A stretch of DNA of 55,377 nt, from NCBI GenBank assembly GCA_903830945.1, contig CAIKVT010000030.1:1-55377 (forward strand), given 5' to 3'. A model generated the notes under the pieces. It searched no databases. It was not told where the DNA came from and was given only the letters and a program-made list of their open reading frames with translations. The stretch is from an uncultured Elusimicrobia bacterium (lineage in GTDB: Bacteria > Elusimicrobiota > Elusimicrobia > UBA1565 > UBA9628). Both the position numbers and the translations under genes were made by a program. Positions 12,501-17,602 of this stretch are shown in pieces; positions within the stretch are counted from its first letter, which is position 1, and each line of letters opens with the position of its first letter.

Positions 12501-15461
12501 ACGATCTCCCTGGAGGGGGGCATCCAGGACTCCGCGATCCTGCGCCTCACTTTGCGCAACCACCGGCAGGAGGTGGTGCGCTCGACCATGGTTTACTTAG
12601 GCGACGCGACCGCCGGCCTCACGGCAAACTCCGTGGACTACGGCTTCACCAACCTCCCGTCCGGAGAGTTCTATACCCTTTCCATCGAGGTGGCCGCCGC
12701 TCCGATCCAATACGTGGGAGCCCCCATCAAGTTCCCCAATCCCGGCCTGGCGCCCCAAGGCCTAGCCGGAAACCTGACCCAGCAGAACGCAATCATGAAG
12801 CGGGCCGCCTATATCACGGGCCGACTCCAGGACCGCAACACCGGAGCTCTCATCACCGCGTTGAACGCGCAGCTCCTGACGCCTTCCTTCCGCATCTCGG
12901 CCACGGCCAATCCCTGGATCGAAGGCGGCTACGGCGAGGCGCCCTTAAGCACGGCCACGCTCAACCGCCCCATCGACGAAGACGGCTACTTCCTCGTCGG
13001 ACCGCTTCTGCCCGGCGCAGCCTACGATCTAAAGCTGGCACAGACCAGTTGGGACGCAGGCGCGCTGCTGCAAGGCAGCCAGAACTATGCCCCCATAGTC
13101 ATCAGCGGCTTGTCCCCGCAGGCCGGCGAGATCAAGGACGTGGGCGTGGTAAGCCTCGACCAGGGCCAGTTCCTCACGGGCGTGGTGCGCTCCACCGCCA
13201 CCGGAGCGGCCCTGGGCGGCCTTAAAGTCACAGCCCAACCCTCCTTCGGCCTCACCTTAATGAAAGTAGAGACCTTTACCAACGGGGCGGGACAATACAC
13301 CCTGTGGGTCTCGACCTCGGTCTCCAGCCAGTTCGACCTGACCGCGGCCCCGCGCGACGGCAATCAAGCCTCCGACAGCCTGCGCTACGGCGAGATGACG
13401 GCCCGCAATGTGATCGTAGCCACGGCCACGGTCAACTTTGACCTCCAACCCCTGCTCGCCATGGCCACAGGCTGCGTGGTGGCGGTAGACTCAGCGACCG
13501 GCGGCGAACTGTCCTATCCTTTTGGAGACAAGCGCGGTTATCCGGCCGCGGCGATCAATCTTCAGCCCGTGGGCGTCGTGCCCCGCAACGACCCCTTGGG
13601 AGATATCGAGGCCATGACGGATGCCGCGGGCTGCTTCGCGGTTCCCGGGCTCTCGACCGGGAGCTATTCACTTGCGGCCACGAGCCTCGGCTACATGATC
13701 TGCAAGGCTACGGTCACGACGAACGCCAACGGGTTCCATATCTATAATGGCTCGGACACGCCGAGCCATTACCTGCCGGGCAACATCATGATCCTCACCC
13801 GCGGGGCGACCGTGACCGGCCGCATCATCAAGTCCGACGGTTCCACACCCAACAATACCGAGGTCGGCGGAGTGGCGGCGGCCAACTTCGGCCAAAACGA
13901 ACTGGTGATGGGCTCGGTGGACCTGGACCCAGTGGCCAAGACCATCAATTCTTACTCGATCTCCGGTTTCCGGATCGGGGTGAGCTACGAAATCATCCTG
14001 CTGCCAAAGGATGCGGCCGGCAGCGTCAATATGCCGGTGGAAGGCAAGGATGTGTCCTTCGCCATGTCCGAGGCGACTTCGACCAAGAACATCAACCTGA
14101 CGTATCTGTCCTCTGCCCTGGACTGCCTGCCCGCCTCCAAGAAATCCCTGGGCAATAACCAGTTCCAGATCAAATTCGAATGCAACCCGTCGCTGCGCAA
14201 GCAGCTGGCCTCGGACGATGACCTGGACTGGCTGGTCTCTATTTCCTCCGGCACCGGGACAATGCTCACCGCGGACAAACAGCTCTCATCCGACCGCCGC
14301 ATCATAACGGTCATTTACCAGGCCAAAGCCGCGGCGCAAGAGGCTACTTTCGCCTTGCGCGTTCGGGCTTACTCCCAGGACATCAACCCCCGCACCGGAA
14401 CCAATTATTTTGAGGACCGGGTCTTCACTTTCTATGCAGGCCTGGATTCAAACTCCACCAAGAAGGTCTCCAATATCCAGGGCGGCTTCGTGGCGCTCGA
14501 GCCCACGGCCGACGATGAGGCCCTGGGATTCTCCGAGCGCGCCCTGGTGGTGCTCACGGCGGGCAGTTTCGCCGACGATTACGGCGTGGTCTCGGCCTCC
14601 AGCACCATAGAGGTGGGCATATCCAAGGGCAAGGAGGAACAGTTGGCCAGGAGGCTGGCCCTGCGCGCCTTTGGCTACGTGCCGGCCGGGCTCAACGTGC
14701 TCCAGAACCTATCAGCCTATCCGCCGGAGATGGGCGCGGCCATCGCGGCCTACCGAACCATGTCATCGACGCAGACCGTCGGCGGGGTCAATCCATTAAG
14801 CTCTTTCTATAACATCTTCCTACCCGCGGGCATCCGGCACCAACTCAAACAGCGCGCGGACTTGACCCTGTCCTATTCGACCATCGGCTCCTCCCGGGCC
14901 GTGACGGACTCGGACGCTATCAACGTCTGGTTCTACAACGCGACTCTGGGCCGATACGTCAAGGAAGATACGAATCGCCGCCTCGACCCTTTCAATAAGA
15001 CCATCACCGTGAGCGTAGATCACTTCTCCACCTTCGTGGTGCTCGACGGGGCGCCGACGATCAGGGCTGTCGGTACAGTGGAGACCCCCGAGATCCTTGC
15101 TTTCAACTTCCCCAATCCTTCCGACTGCAAGGTCCATTCCAGCATACAGGGAGACGCTCGCTTCAATTGGGGAGCTTATCCAGGAGGAGTCATCCCGGAC
15201 TTCAGTGGGACGATGATCCGTTACTCGCTGCCCCCGGGCGATGCGGCGCAGACGAGCATCCATATCTACAATCTAAACGGCGAGCTGGTGCGCAAAATAG
15301 ACCAGGGCCAGGTAGCGGGTCACGGGACCTATTACTTCCCGTGGGACTGCAATAACAATTCCGGCAGGATCGTGGCCTCCGGCGTATACGTCGGCGAAGT
15401 CCAGTGGGGCAACCGGCGCAAATTCTTCAAGATCGCGATCATCAAGGGCAGCGGCTTATGA
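585..15461 (+). CDS. Giant secreted mosaic surface protein (4958 aa) with type-IX-like C-terminal domain
   Basis: This is an uninterrupted 14.9-kb frame. It starts with a Sec signal peptide (hydrophobic TGLILALSLGFV, likely cleavage near LEA-AP, residues about 27-29). Domains in order, by approximate residue: 100-620 and 625-1190, two right-handed beta-helix modules (pectin-lyase-like, rich in N-T-I and S-N-T); 1200-1285, an FN3-like domain; 1288-2062, seven Ig-like repeats; 2065-2822, nine Cys-rich B-repeats; 2826-3300, a region with an acidic loop DTNSDNIPNPNEP (possible Ca2+ site); 3310-4420, many carboxypeptidase-regulatory-like beta sandwiches (GxV-x-G-x-Y-x-L pattern); about 4836-4958, a FlgD/T9SS type-A-like C-terminal domain. 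No catalytic domain was recognised, so an adhesive or structural surface role is inferred. Its stop overlaps the start of a PorV-like gene, suggesting co-translation with an export partner. Exact domain edges are estimates. Confidence 0.85.
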   Translation: MPHEGCVKSVWTGLILALSLGFVTRLEAAPLGSANYSIPAQNYNSAGTTAAVSANYQTFVNMGDIIAPSQSSSHQSYNGAVYTIFSMSESFELPSGCTSGFNVTKSGTGDYTSIQAAVNALSHNLTGNACVVIRDTATYSEQVTVAGFTFTNPSYRLQIMADPSFISSAPVVNPPTKSTAAFQIANASVTIQNITIITTNTVAYGILVSSMQVQISNVNVMDSGGSIWTAGIALSSRSYLSYSSITVQNAYGIKLLSNANTISQSSIMSNATYVAALEIQGSSNTIAGNYFSNPSGKAVYLDNNNSNANTISQSTITSGSSYGLMLVYGSANIISECYLGSQGSYGAFIGSNLNMIMDSTITSNGSGSIAALDIQNGSSNMITRTYIYNPTGRGAWLWGTGNSNTISQSTITSNYNYSGVAALDIGDSYDTMTGLSVQGYTAVYVSGSTGTVIDRCVLTANNTMGEALRTIGSSRDLTLSSSTLIGGAQGSGLYLNAGNAGTIKLSTNIITGAHYGITIATQGLAGQTFTGLTISSLAFSNLTSGATAINFLGGQFVSTFTNVSFDSSLTVNLNTSQLASGSSIYMVLPTGSKAGPAYCHDLHGYNDSTGYAHWPSTLGCSVTPADCDSNNCVDVGKTLGNDSITKGLAALDHTLSVSGGNACVVIRDTETYSEQVTVARFTNKGHQVKIMADPSFISSAPVVNPPSGATAAFQILNTSVSIQHINIITTNTVSYGVVASSDYVTLSSVSIQDPNGKINSQGIHINSDWATISYSSVTVKTASGIVFSGASRAKVSYSKAQTSASGYAALYLGGSSSNTFSVFLASNSAGTGADFSGANYNTITNSTMTGSGDNYYGLHMLSAWSNTIQQSYINNSSGVGARLQDESDYNTITNSTVTGHVNGVDGCGLYIVNAASNTVQQSYIDNTLGYGTCLDSAARNNTITNSIMNSGGAGSVRVSLYLHGAWSNTVRQSYINNPWGLSAQLDNSDYNTITNSTITGSSGLDIYQSSSNTVGSCYVQGPHSALSIEGATNTVISASVLMSTGTYGYGLQFIQDSLNLSLSSNTILGGPQGTGVHLDINEPSIVSLSSNTITGPASGPYSGLEITGGTSTGLTITSMTFASLPPGATAINFIGGTFVSTFTAINFADSHIAVNVNAGALSADSRITMFQSTGTKAGPSFANDLNGYVDWPGFNILTPMPFVAVTSSSITGRWSSTFAPGTNYSAVLSTGSLQNNHLNNYPGDVTLNTTGTAITWTNLSPNTTYYAAVSTASSGIPFTSLGSTITLPGPHLVFTTQSRTFSAGACSPPVVIQSRDMYDGLLNLSAASTITLTATSETMKFYADSSCNNNVAITSVAIGAGSYSATFYLKDTAPGSPIITASSTWLTPASQGETINGSNVPTKLVFVTGQQSLSAGACSSSVTVQTQDSLNNPVNVNPAISVTLNGSGLEFYSDSACSAVVYNNSISIAAATNQASFYFKGKIAGTPSLTAQPQPSNWSQVSQMETITSSAPAQLVFTTPRQTVSVGVCSSSVTVQSQDAFNNPASVAVSTPVWLSVNNPGTLDFYSDAGCTISTTSVILGTGQTWASFYFKGPTAGAAPIIMASMTWLTPATQNETISNTGQPTRLVFISLQRMVAAGVCSSSVTVQSQDSGGTARNVTAATQMTWKATPQILGFYSDENCGVPLSNAWIPVNTSTATVYFKGTTVGMSTITATAEGLTPADQLETINGGTPAKLSIITQSPTISAGTCSSTATVYSLDASGNASNVAAATTVNLTATSNNLGFYSDVNCASTSTFATIAAGANLAAFYFKDMISETLTITARADGLNPASQNETVNAGGATQLAFTTPRQALSVGACSPIVTVQSRDSFNNPANVSAAIMVAWSADSDTLKFYSDPGCGTHSAYSSIAAGGNFANVYFQDASSGTPTISASASNAGLSSASQTETISGGSGGTPTKLAIITSSQTVPAGTCSGQVTVQAQDAGGSPANVAVATTVSLTVNYTSFKFYSDPNCTASLTAISIPAAMNLANFYFMDTIGGSPALTASAAGLSAASQTETISGGVFNLYIKEDGLGRVTSSPAGIDCGNGGTSCSFNFSGAVTLTAVPGSGSDFGGWGGGGCGGSTAPTCALNVTAALNVTAGFYASGLVLQVTNSGTGSGNVVSAPNGINCGLGGASCSASYSSGTQVTLTAAPGGGSLFSGWNGACSGMGNCSLMMNTAQSVTAIFSPLGFNLTVSTMGGGSGNVSSSPSGLINCGSAGALCATSLSSGTVLTLTAAADSGSSFAGWYGGGCSNVGNCSVTMYAAQSVSAKFTPTGGGVVLTVGNPGTGGSIISVPAGINCGMNMTACSVGFPVGTPVSLATSAGAGFQFSGWNGACAGMGPCAVTLNAARSVTAGFSSIGYALTVTATGGGAIFSNPTGINCGNGGTSCAATFPSGTAVTLSATAGANYVFAGWSGGGCSGTGSCGFTLNAAQDVAASFNSSAGGFSLMVNNNGGGQGNVYSSPNGINCGQGGTVCSTSFNMNTSVTLTAVPAAGSVFSGWGGGCTGIGNCTVKMSVAQNITATFTTPYTMTVTALGLATGTVVSAPPGISCGNGRTSCSADFSGGTAVVLTATAGTDAIFAGWSGGNCAGTGSCNVTMNSAQNVAATFNPTGAAVPLTVANTGGGGGTVASSPSGINCGLGGADCVASFTSATQVTLTAAAGSGSQFSGWSGDCTGMGACLITMSTARSVSANFTPAGGLTLTVATPGNGGTIYSYPTAISCGNASASCSASFPMGTSVMLTAAPAAGYMLANWNVPGCAGTGSCTLAMNAAQYVAPYFKNQIEVSGSVGYTGTISFPVRLEFWSNNAFSDQLIALQMLSGPGSFDIMLPGGGSCFIRAFMDTNSDNIPNPNEPSGVYSPFNQGAEALVLSSAAVSGVNLLIKDPGAGVAGLAGEGSAALSVTTAAAGSIFTTTMTYVSLSTGIQTGGVIGVVMPSGFTMPQSVTAASTNSGVNFSIKTTWPSVLATVTGDLKPGQQANLVLNGVYAPCLASTQTLAVVSAQNGLVAPKPLFSGSPTLSMVPGPAAFFQPSTPYFSILQGVLSAPQTLEARDTCANRVAVTGAPLTAVLRAKTYDYSAGFLPDATVGMTTDTAVTAANVLNLDFAVGQSSRSFLVVSISTGGKSIELSYNLSRPNTFYFGFTVLPNNALTNVWISTQASLLGQTFATIIPNGDPSTPKQAFINFTLGNPNTNWHVLVSSSPLQTGVPAIPVWESWGYGQPGLGAVAWDGRYNPSINSGTRAPNGTYYIRVEIGVGLQNDSLSVQVRTPQLTGTVSDAGSTPALPLANVSLQAFGTAGAAAAQSDALGAYALPGLGAGAQNLVLSRDGYLKGSLSATLDGAGAVSTFTVLSLGITASTNASGGLDFLMSRAPILVVIPALVNYSTQAADQWGGLQVRNSDPSKPPVYSPLRLPAGTTTFDDGGQWDPGLNSNVAKTRFKFNVAIGSYAVEASFADFAPSSAAVFVGADGAALNLPAFARRSSVSGLVSVSSNTDGLSIAVNAMPLSSATILAAGFAQVWLAPGISSATYRITGLDAGAYLLRANTNAFAAVSTGPITIQSSSDVAGVDFPAFGDGGKISGTVTLPPGLFGMAVKLNINAWSPGSNNFGSTSVYKSPADWITNSTIDYLVKGLDSGATYQLYANVESTASLSLEVLEGMPLSVQPSLAGAIRNFTFIQSSGILLGTILLPARSTDFLDVDLFRTVIASVRPSEIGQTETFSGAHTLPNFRCSANGQPAAGGYCPVGNSSATFTVPNLNTETMDVTLLYRRTGQMRRQSVSVVNGSTTTISVDLTAATFSISGGITNQILNPLFNTDPLLVANAPFLAPPGWPADLSSSTARVLAIRQDADQFNVSVSTVYDPANTRVGFLTPSGTFTITNVPSGVYFLRTESLRACATCDIAVPAAGATVKVSADMSNLNFVLSDGYSAAGTISLEGGIQDSAILRLTLRNHRQEVVRSTMVYLGDATAGLTANSVDYGFTNLPSGEFYTLSIEVAAAPIQYVGAPIKFPNPGLAPQGLAGNLTQQNAIMKRAAYITGRLQDRNTGALITALNAQLLTPSFRISATANPWIEGGYGEAPLSTATLNRPIDEDGYFLVGPLLPGAAYDLKLAQTSWDAGALLQGSQNYAPIVISGLSPQAGEIKDVGVVSLDQGQFLTGVVRSTATGAALGGLKVTAQPSFGLTLMKVETFTNGAGQYTLWVSTSVSSQFDLTAAPRDGNQASDSLRYGEMTARNVIVATATVNFDLQPLLAMATGCVVAVDSATGGELSYPFGDKRGYPAAAINLQPVGVVPRNDPLGDIEAMTDAAGCFAVPGLSTGSYSLAATSLGYMICKATVTTNANGFHIYNGSDTPSHYLPGNIMILTRGATVTGRIIKSDGSTPNNTEVGGVAAANFGQNELVMGSVDLDPVAKTINSYSISGFRIGVSYEIILLPKDAAGSVNMPVEGKDVSFAMSEATSTKNINLTYLSSALDCLPASKKSLGNNQFQIKFECNPSLRKQLASDDDLDWLVSISSGTGTMLTADKQLSSDRRIITVIYQAKAAAQEATFALRVRAYSQDINPRTGTNYFEDRVFTFYAGLDSNSTKKVSNIQGGFVALEPTADDEALGFSERALVVLTAGSFADDYGVVSASSTIEVGISKGKEEQLARRLALRAFGYVPAGLNVLQNLSAYPPEMGAAIAAYRTMSSTQTVGGVNPLSSFYNIFLPAGIRHQLKQRADLTLSYSTIGSSRAVTDSDAINVWFYNATLGRYVKEDTNRRLDPFNKTITVSVDHFSTFVVLDGAPTIRAVGTVETPEILAFNFPNPSDCKVHSSIQGDARFNWGAYPGGVIPDFSGTMIRYSLPPGDAAQTSIHIYNLNGELVRKIDQGQVAGHGTYYFPWDCNNNSGRIVASGVYVGEVQWGNRRKFFKIAIIKGSGL
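880..4160 (+). repeat. Two homologous beta-helix modules inside the first giant protein
   Basis: Module A (about 880-2445) and module B (about 2448-4160) share an opening block: NACVVIRDT-TYSEQVTVA, then IMADPSFISSAPVVNPP, then ITTNTV-YG. Each continues as short turns rich in N-T-I, S-N-T and Q-S-Y-I and ends with similar GATAINF-GG-FVSTFT and STG(S)KAGP segments. The pattern is that of right-handed parallel beta-helices (NosD/pectate-lyase-like fold). The shared start and end point to an internal duplication. Confidence 0.75.
4450..6774 (+). repeat. Seven Ig-like repeats, period about 330 bp
   Basis: Repeats begin near 4450, 4788, 5116, 5455, 5780, 6107 and 6446. Each opens with P-x-(K/Q/R)-L-x-(F/I)-x-T, followed by (S/A)-x-G-x-C-S and V-Q-(S/T)-(Q/R)-D, and ends with F-Y-x-D-x-x-C, F-Y-F-K-(G/D) and (S/N)-Q-x-E-T-I. 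Two cysteines per repeat, one in each half, could form a disulfide in each domain after export. The fold assignment as a bacterial Ig-like sandwich is by pattern only. Confidence 0.75.
6775..9055 (+). repeat. Nine Cys-rich B-repeats (InlB/Flg_new-like), period about 250 bp
   Basis: Nine copies share the frame L-T-V ... G-x-V-x-S-x-P-x-G-I-x-C-G ... C ... G-x-x-V-x-L-T-A ... F-x-G-W-x-G-x-C-x-G-x-G-x-C ... (A/S)-V-x-A-x-F. This resembles the divergent InlB B-repeat / bacterial repeat family. Most copies have four regularly placed cysteines, which suggests two disulfides per repeat. Such arrays are usually extended stalks of surface proteins. Confidence 0.8.
10515..13830 (+). repeat. Carboxypeptidase-regulatory-like domain array in the first giant protein
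   Basis: Successive segments match the CarboxypepD_reg pattern: a G-x-V start (LTGTVSDAG, ISGTVTLPP, ISGGITNQI, ITGRLQDRN, LTGVVRSTATG, VTGRIIKSDGS), a middle (A/G)-x-Y-x-(L/V)-x-G-L, and a T-V-x-F-x-L ending. They are beta-sandwich spacer domains without an expected active site. The number of copies and their edges are approximate. Confidence 0.6.
13745..13771. other. 11-bp perfect inverted repeat inside the coding region
   Basis: TAATGGCTCGG (13745-13755) and its exact complement (13761-13771) flank the 5-base loop ACACG. It lies inside the first giant frame, in the codons for NGSDTPSHY. There is no U-run, so it does not look like an intrinsic terminator. Confidence 0.5.
15090..15461 (+). 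other. C-terminal FlgD/T9SS type-A-like sorting domain of the first giant
   Basis: Residues about 4836-4958 carry the family signature: an N-F-P-N-P start, then IRYSLP, IHIYNLNGELVRKI, a Trp/Asp-containing W-D-C-N-N-N segment, a G-x-x-V-A-S-G-V-Y turn and a terminal basic strand (KFFKIAIIKG). In type IX secretion this domain directs passage across the outer membrane. In other phyla the same FlgD-like fold may act only as a structural cap. It is preceded by VDHFSTFVVLDG, which has a counterpart in the second giant. Confidence 0.7.
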
Positions 15462-16408
15462 GGAGACTCCTGCTGACGGCGGCGGCACTGACGCTGCTGG
15501 CACCGGCGCATGCCCTCAGCACCCAGGCAGGCACAGCCGGGGCCCAGTTCCTCAAGCTCGGGGCCGGGGCCCGGGCCGGGGCCATGGCCGACAACTTCGC
15601 GGCCCTGGCGGATGACGCTTACGCCGCCTATTACAACCCTGCCGGCCTGACCCAGCTCAACGACACCCAGCTCGCCGGAGCGCACAACTCGCTGTTCCAA
15701 GGCGTCAGCTACGAGGTCGTGGACTTCGCGGTGCCCTTCGGCCGCGAGGAGCGCTACTCCCGCAATGCGGTCGCGGTCGGCGTCTACTACCTCTCCGTTG
15801 GAGACATCGAGAGGCGCACCTCGGATTCGACCGATCCCGTCGGCACCTTCGGAGCCTCGGACGGAGCCTACGGCCTCACCTACGCCCATGCCTTCGACCA
15901 CAAGCTCAGCGTGGGCCTGACAGGGAAATACATCGCGCAGAACATCGACGCCTACAACGCACGCACCTTTTCCGCCGATGCGGGAGCGCTCTACCGGCTC
16001 GATCCGGACGGAGCCCGGCCCGTGAGCGTGGCGGCCGTGGTCAAGAACATAGGCAACCAGGCGGATGCTTTCGTGGCCGGCACGGGCGATCCCTTGCCCT
16101 TAGGCGTGACTTTGGCTGCGGCTTGCCGGGTTTTCCCCAAGCGCTTCGCCTTGGACCTGGAAGCCTCCAAGTACCGCGACACCGACGTCTTCTTCGGCCT
16201 GGGCGGGGAGTACACGCACCCCTTCAACGACAACATCTCAGGCGCCCTGCGCTTCGGCTACTCCTCGCTGCGCAAGGACATCGACGGCTTAAACGGCATC
16301 GCCCTAGGCGGCGGCCTCAGCTTCTACAAGGCTTCCTTCGATTTCGCATGGCAGCCCTTCGGCGTTTTGGGCGACACCTTCCGCTACTCCCTCATCGTCC
16401 GCTTCTGA
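15458..16408 (+). CDS. PorV/PorQ-family outer-membrane beta-barrel protein
   Basis: The protein has 316 residues. The ATG at 15458 overlaps the stop of the giant gene (ATGA), and the protein begins with a clear signal peptide (MRRLLLTAAALTLLAPAHA). An earlier in-frame start at 15404 would lie inside the giant gene and destroy the signal peptide. The mature N-terminus has the PorV/UPF0164 signature: GAQFLKLGAGARAGAMAD, then YYNPAGL. The rest alternates short amphipathic strands and turns and ends with an aromatic terminal strand (YSLIVRF), as expected of an outer-membrane barrel. In type IX secretion PorV binds substrate C-terminal domains and carries them to the surface attachment complex. 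The coupling to a protein with such a domain suggests that role here. A FadL-like transport role is the main alternative. Confidence 0.85.
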   Translation: MRRLLLTAAALTLLAPAHALSTQAGTAGAQFLKLGAGARAGAMADNFAALADDAYAAYYNPAGLTQLNDTQLAGAHNSLFQGVSYEVVDFAVPFGREERYSRNAVAVGVYYLSVGDIERRTSDSTDPVGTFGASDGAYGLTYAHAFDHKLSVGLTGKYIAQNIDAYNARTFSADAGALYRLDPDGARPVSVAAVVKNIGNQADAFVAGTGDPLPLGVTLAAACRVFPKRFALDLEASKYRDTDVFFGLGGEYTHPFNDNISGALRFGYSSLRKDIDGLNGIALGGGLSFYKASFDFAWQPFGVLGDTFRYSLIVRF

Positions 16409-16431
16409 AGCCCGAGCCACGCCCCGGGCTT
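16408..16431. terminator. Possible bidirectional hairpin between convergent genes
   Basis: AAGCCCG (16408-16414) pairs with CGGGCTT (16425-16431) around a 10-base loop, spanning the stop codons of both convergent genes. No clear T-run follows on either strand, so it would be a weak or factor-assisted terminator. Confidence 0.35.
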
Positions 16432-17482
16432 ACTGCCGACCGACATAGCCCGGCAAACCCTTGGCCTTCGGGCTCTGAGCCCACGCCATGGCCTCATCTA
16501 CGGCCTTTTCGAAATCGCGATGCCTCGGATCCGTCTGCAGGCGCGCGCGGAAAAAATCCGCCCATCTGAACTCCGCGAACGGCTTCCCGGTCTTCTTAAA
16601 ACCGCCGCGCTCGCGCACGGCCCAAGCCACGCTCCGGTACGGGTCGTCCGCCAACCCGCGCACATCCTTTGGCAAGTCCGCGACTTCCCGCGGATTGCCG
16701 TTCTCGTCGTACGGATAAACCCAGGCCTCCTGCTTCATGCGGTCCCAAAAAGCGGCCTCGGAGAGTCCGGAAAGATCCGCTTGAACATCGATGTAGACCT
16801 CCTGGATGTGCGCCTGCCAGGCGGCCATGACTAGATGATGATGGTCTATGATGTAAAGGCGCCCCTTAGGCCCGAGCACCACCGGGACCGGGTTCGAGGT
16901 GAGGTAGCCCTTGAGCTCATGCGGGGACTTCTTCAGGGCCTGCAGCTTCTCGGCCTTATGTTCGACTTCTTCCATGCCCGCCGCCATCTGCGTGACGCGC
17001 AGGCTCAAGACCGCGGCCTTCCGCAATTTCAGCCCGACGGCAGCGGCCTCGGACGGCTCGGCCAGGACGGAACCCAGACGCGTGAAAAAATCGGCCTCGA
17101 CCGTGTCCTTAGCCGCCGCGTTGCTCAAACGGGAAAGGTCCGGAACCTCCGCAAAGAGCACGGCGGCATGGCCACGGCCCAACAGCACGCCGGGCTGCTC
17201 CTGGACGACCATCGCCGCCGCCGGCGTCACCGTGGGCGCGGCAGACAGAAAACCGGCGGTCCAGGAGGGGGAAAGCTGGGGAGGGCAAAGAGCTGTGGCC
17301 TGCCATGCGGCAGCCATGCCGGGGCGCATCGCCGAGAGTACCCCGGGCGCGCCAGCCGCTTTCAGACCGAAGTTCAGGACCATACGCTGCCCAGCCGCTT
17401 GCGCAGCCAGGGCATGTCCGACCGCACCCGAGCCCAGCGCGGCCATAAGCGCCGCGCTCCAGAACGCCCGTTTTCTCATCAT
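16430..17482 (-). CDS. Exported ParB-like putative nuclease (ParBc_2-like)
   Basis: The protein has 350 residues with a Sec-type signal (RKRAFWSAALMAALGSGAVG, cleavage probably after AHALA-type residues near 27). A variable low-complexity stretch follows to residue about 150. The C-terminal domain matches the ParB-like family called ParBc_2: LRVTQMAAGMEEVEHKAEKL (residues 161-180), then the Asp-His-His-His motif at 213-216 within LYIIDHHHLVMAAW. It ends with W-A-(D/E)-F-F-R and a D-F-x-K-A-V segment typical of that family. The family's reaction is not established. Unlike chromosome-partitioning ParB there is no helix-turn-helix, and the signal peptide puts it outside the cytoplasm. Two ATGs lie in tandem at 17482 and 17479; a TATAAT sits 4 bases upstream, so the message may be leaderless. 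Confidence 0.7.
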   Translation of the reverse strand: MMRKRAFWSAALMAALGSGAVGHALAAQAAGQRMVLNFGLKAAGAPGVLSAMRPGMAAAWQATALCPPQLSPSWTAGFLSAAPTVTPAAAMVVQEQPGVLLGRGHAAVLFAEVPDLSRLSNAAAKDTVEADFFTRLGSVLAEPSEAAAVGLKLRKAAVLSLRVTQMAAGMEEVEHKAEKLQALKKSPHELKGYLTSNPVPVVLGPKGRLYIIDHHHLVMAAWQAHIQEVYIDVQADLSGLSEAAFWDRMKQEAWVYPYDENGNPREVADLPKDVRGLADDPYRSVAWAVRERGGFKKTGKPFAEFRWADFFRARLQTDPRHRDFEKAVDEAMAWAQSPKAKGLPGYVGRQ

Positions 17483-17486
17483 GAAG

Positions 17487-17492
17487 ATTATA
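17487..17492 (-). promoter_or_regulatory. -10 box of the ParB-like gene
   Basis: A perfect TATAAT on the minus strand ends 4 bases before the first ATG. Transcription would start at or inside the start codons, which suggests a leaderless mRNA. No clear -35 was seen. Confidence 0.45.
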
Positions 17493-17584
17493 GACCAGCC
17501 GCGGCTCAGGCAGGGTTACCCAAGGGCCCAATTCGTTAAAGGAAAAGGACCCAGCCCCTTTAGGTCCGATTCCTCTCAATCTGT

Positions 17585-17590
17585 TATACT
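17585..17590 (+). promoter_or_regulatory. -10-like box of the PHP phosphatase gene
   Basis: TATACT (within GTTATACTGGG) lies 12 bases before the ATG at 17603. No Shine-Dalgarno sequence sits between them. A predicted start near 17597 would leave a leader of about 6 bases. Confidence 0.4.
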
Positions 17591-17602
17591 GGGAACCTCC
17601 GC

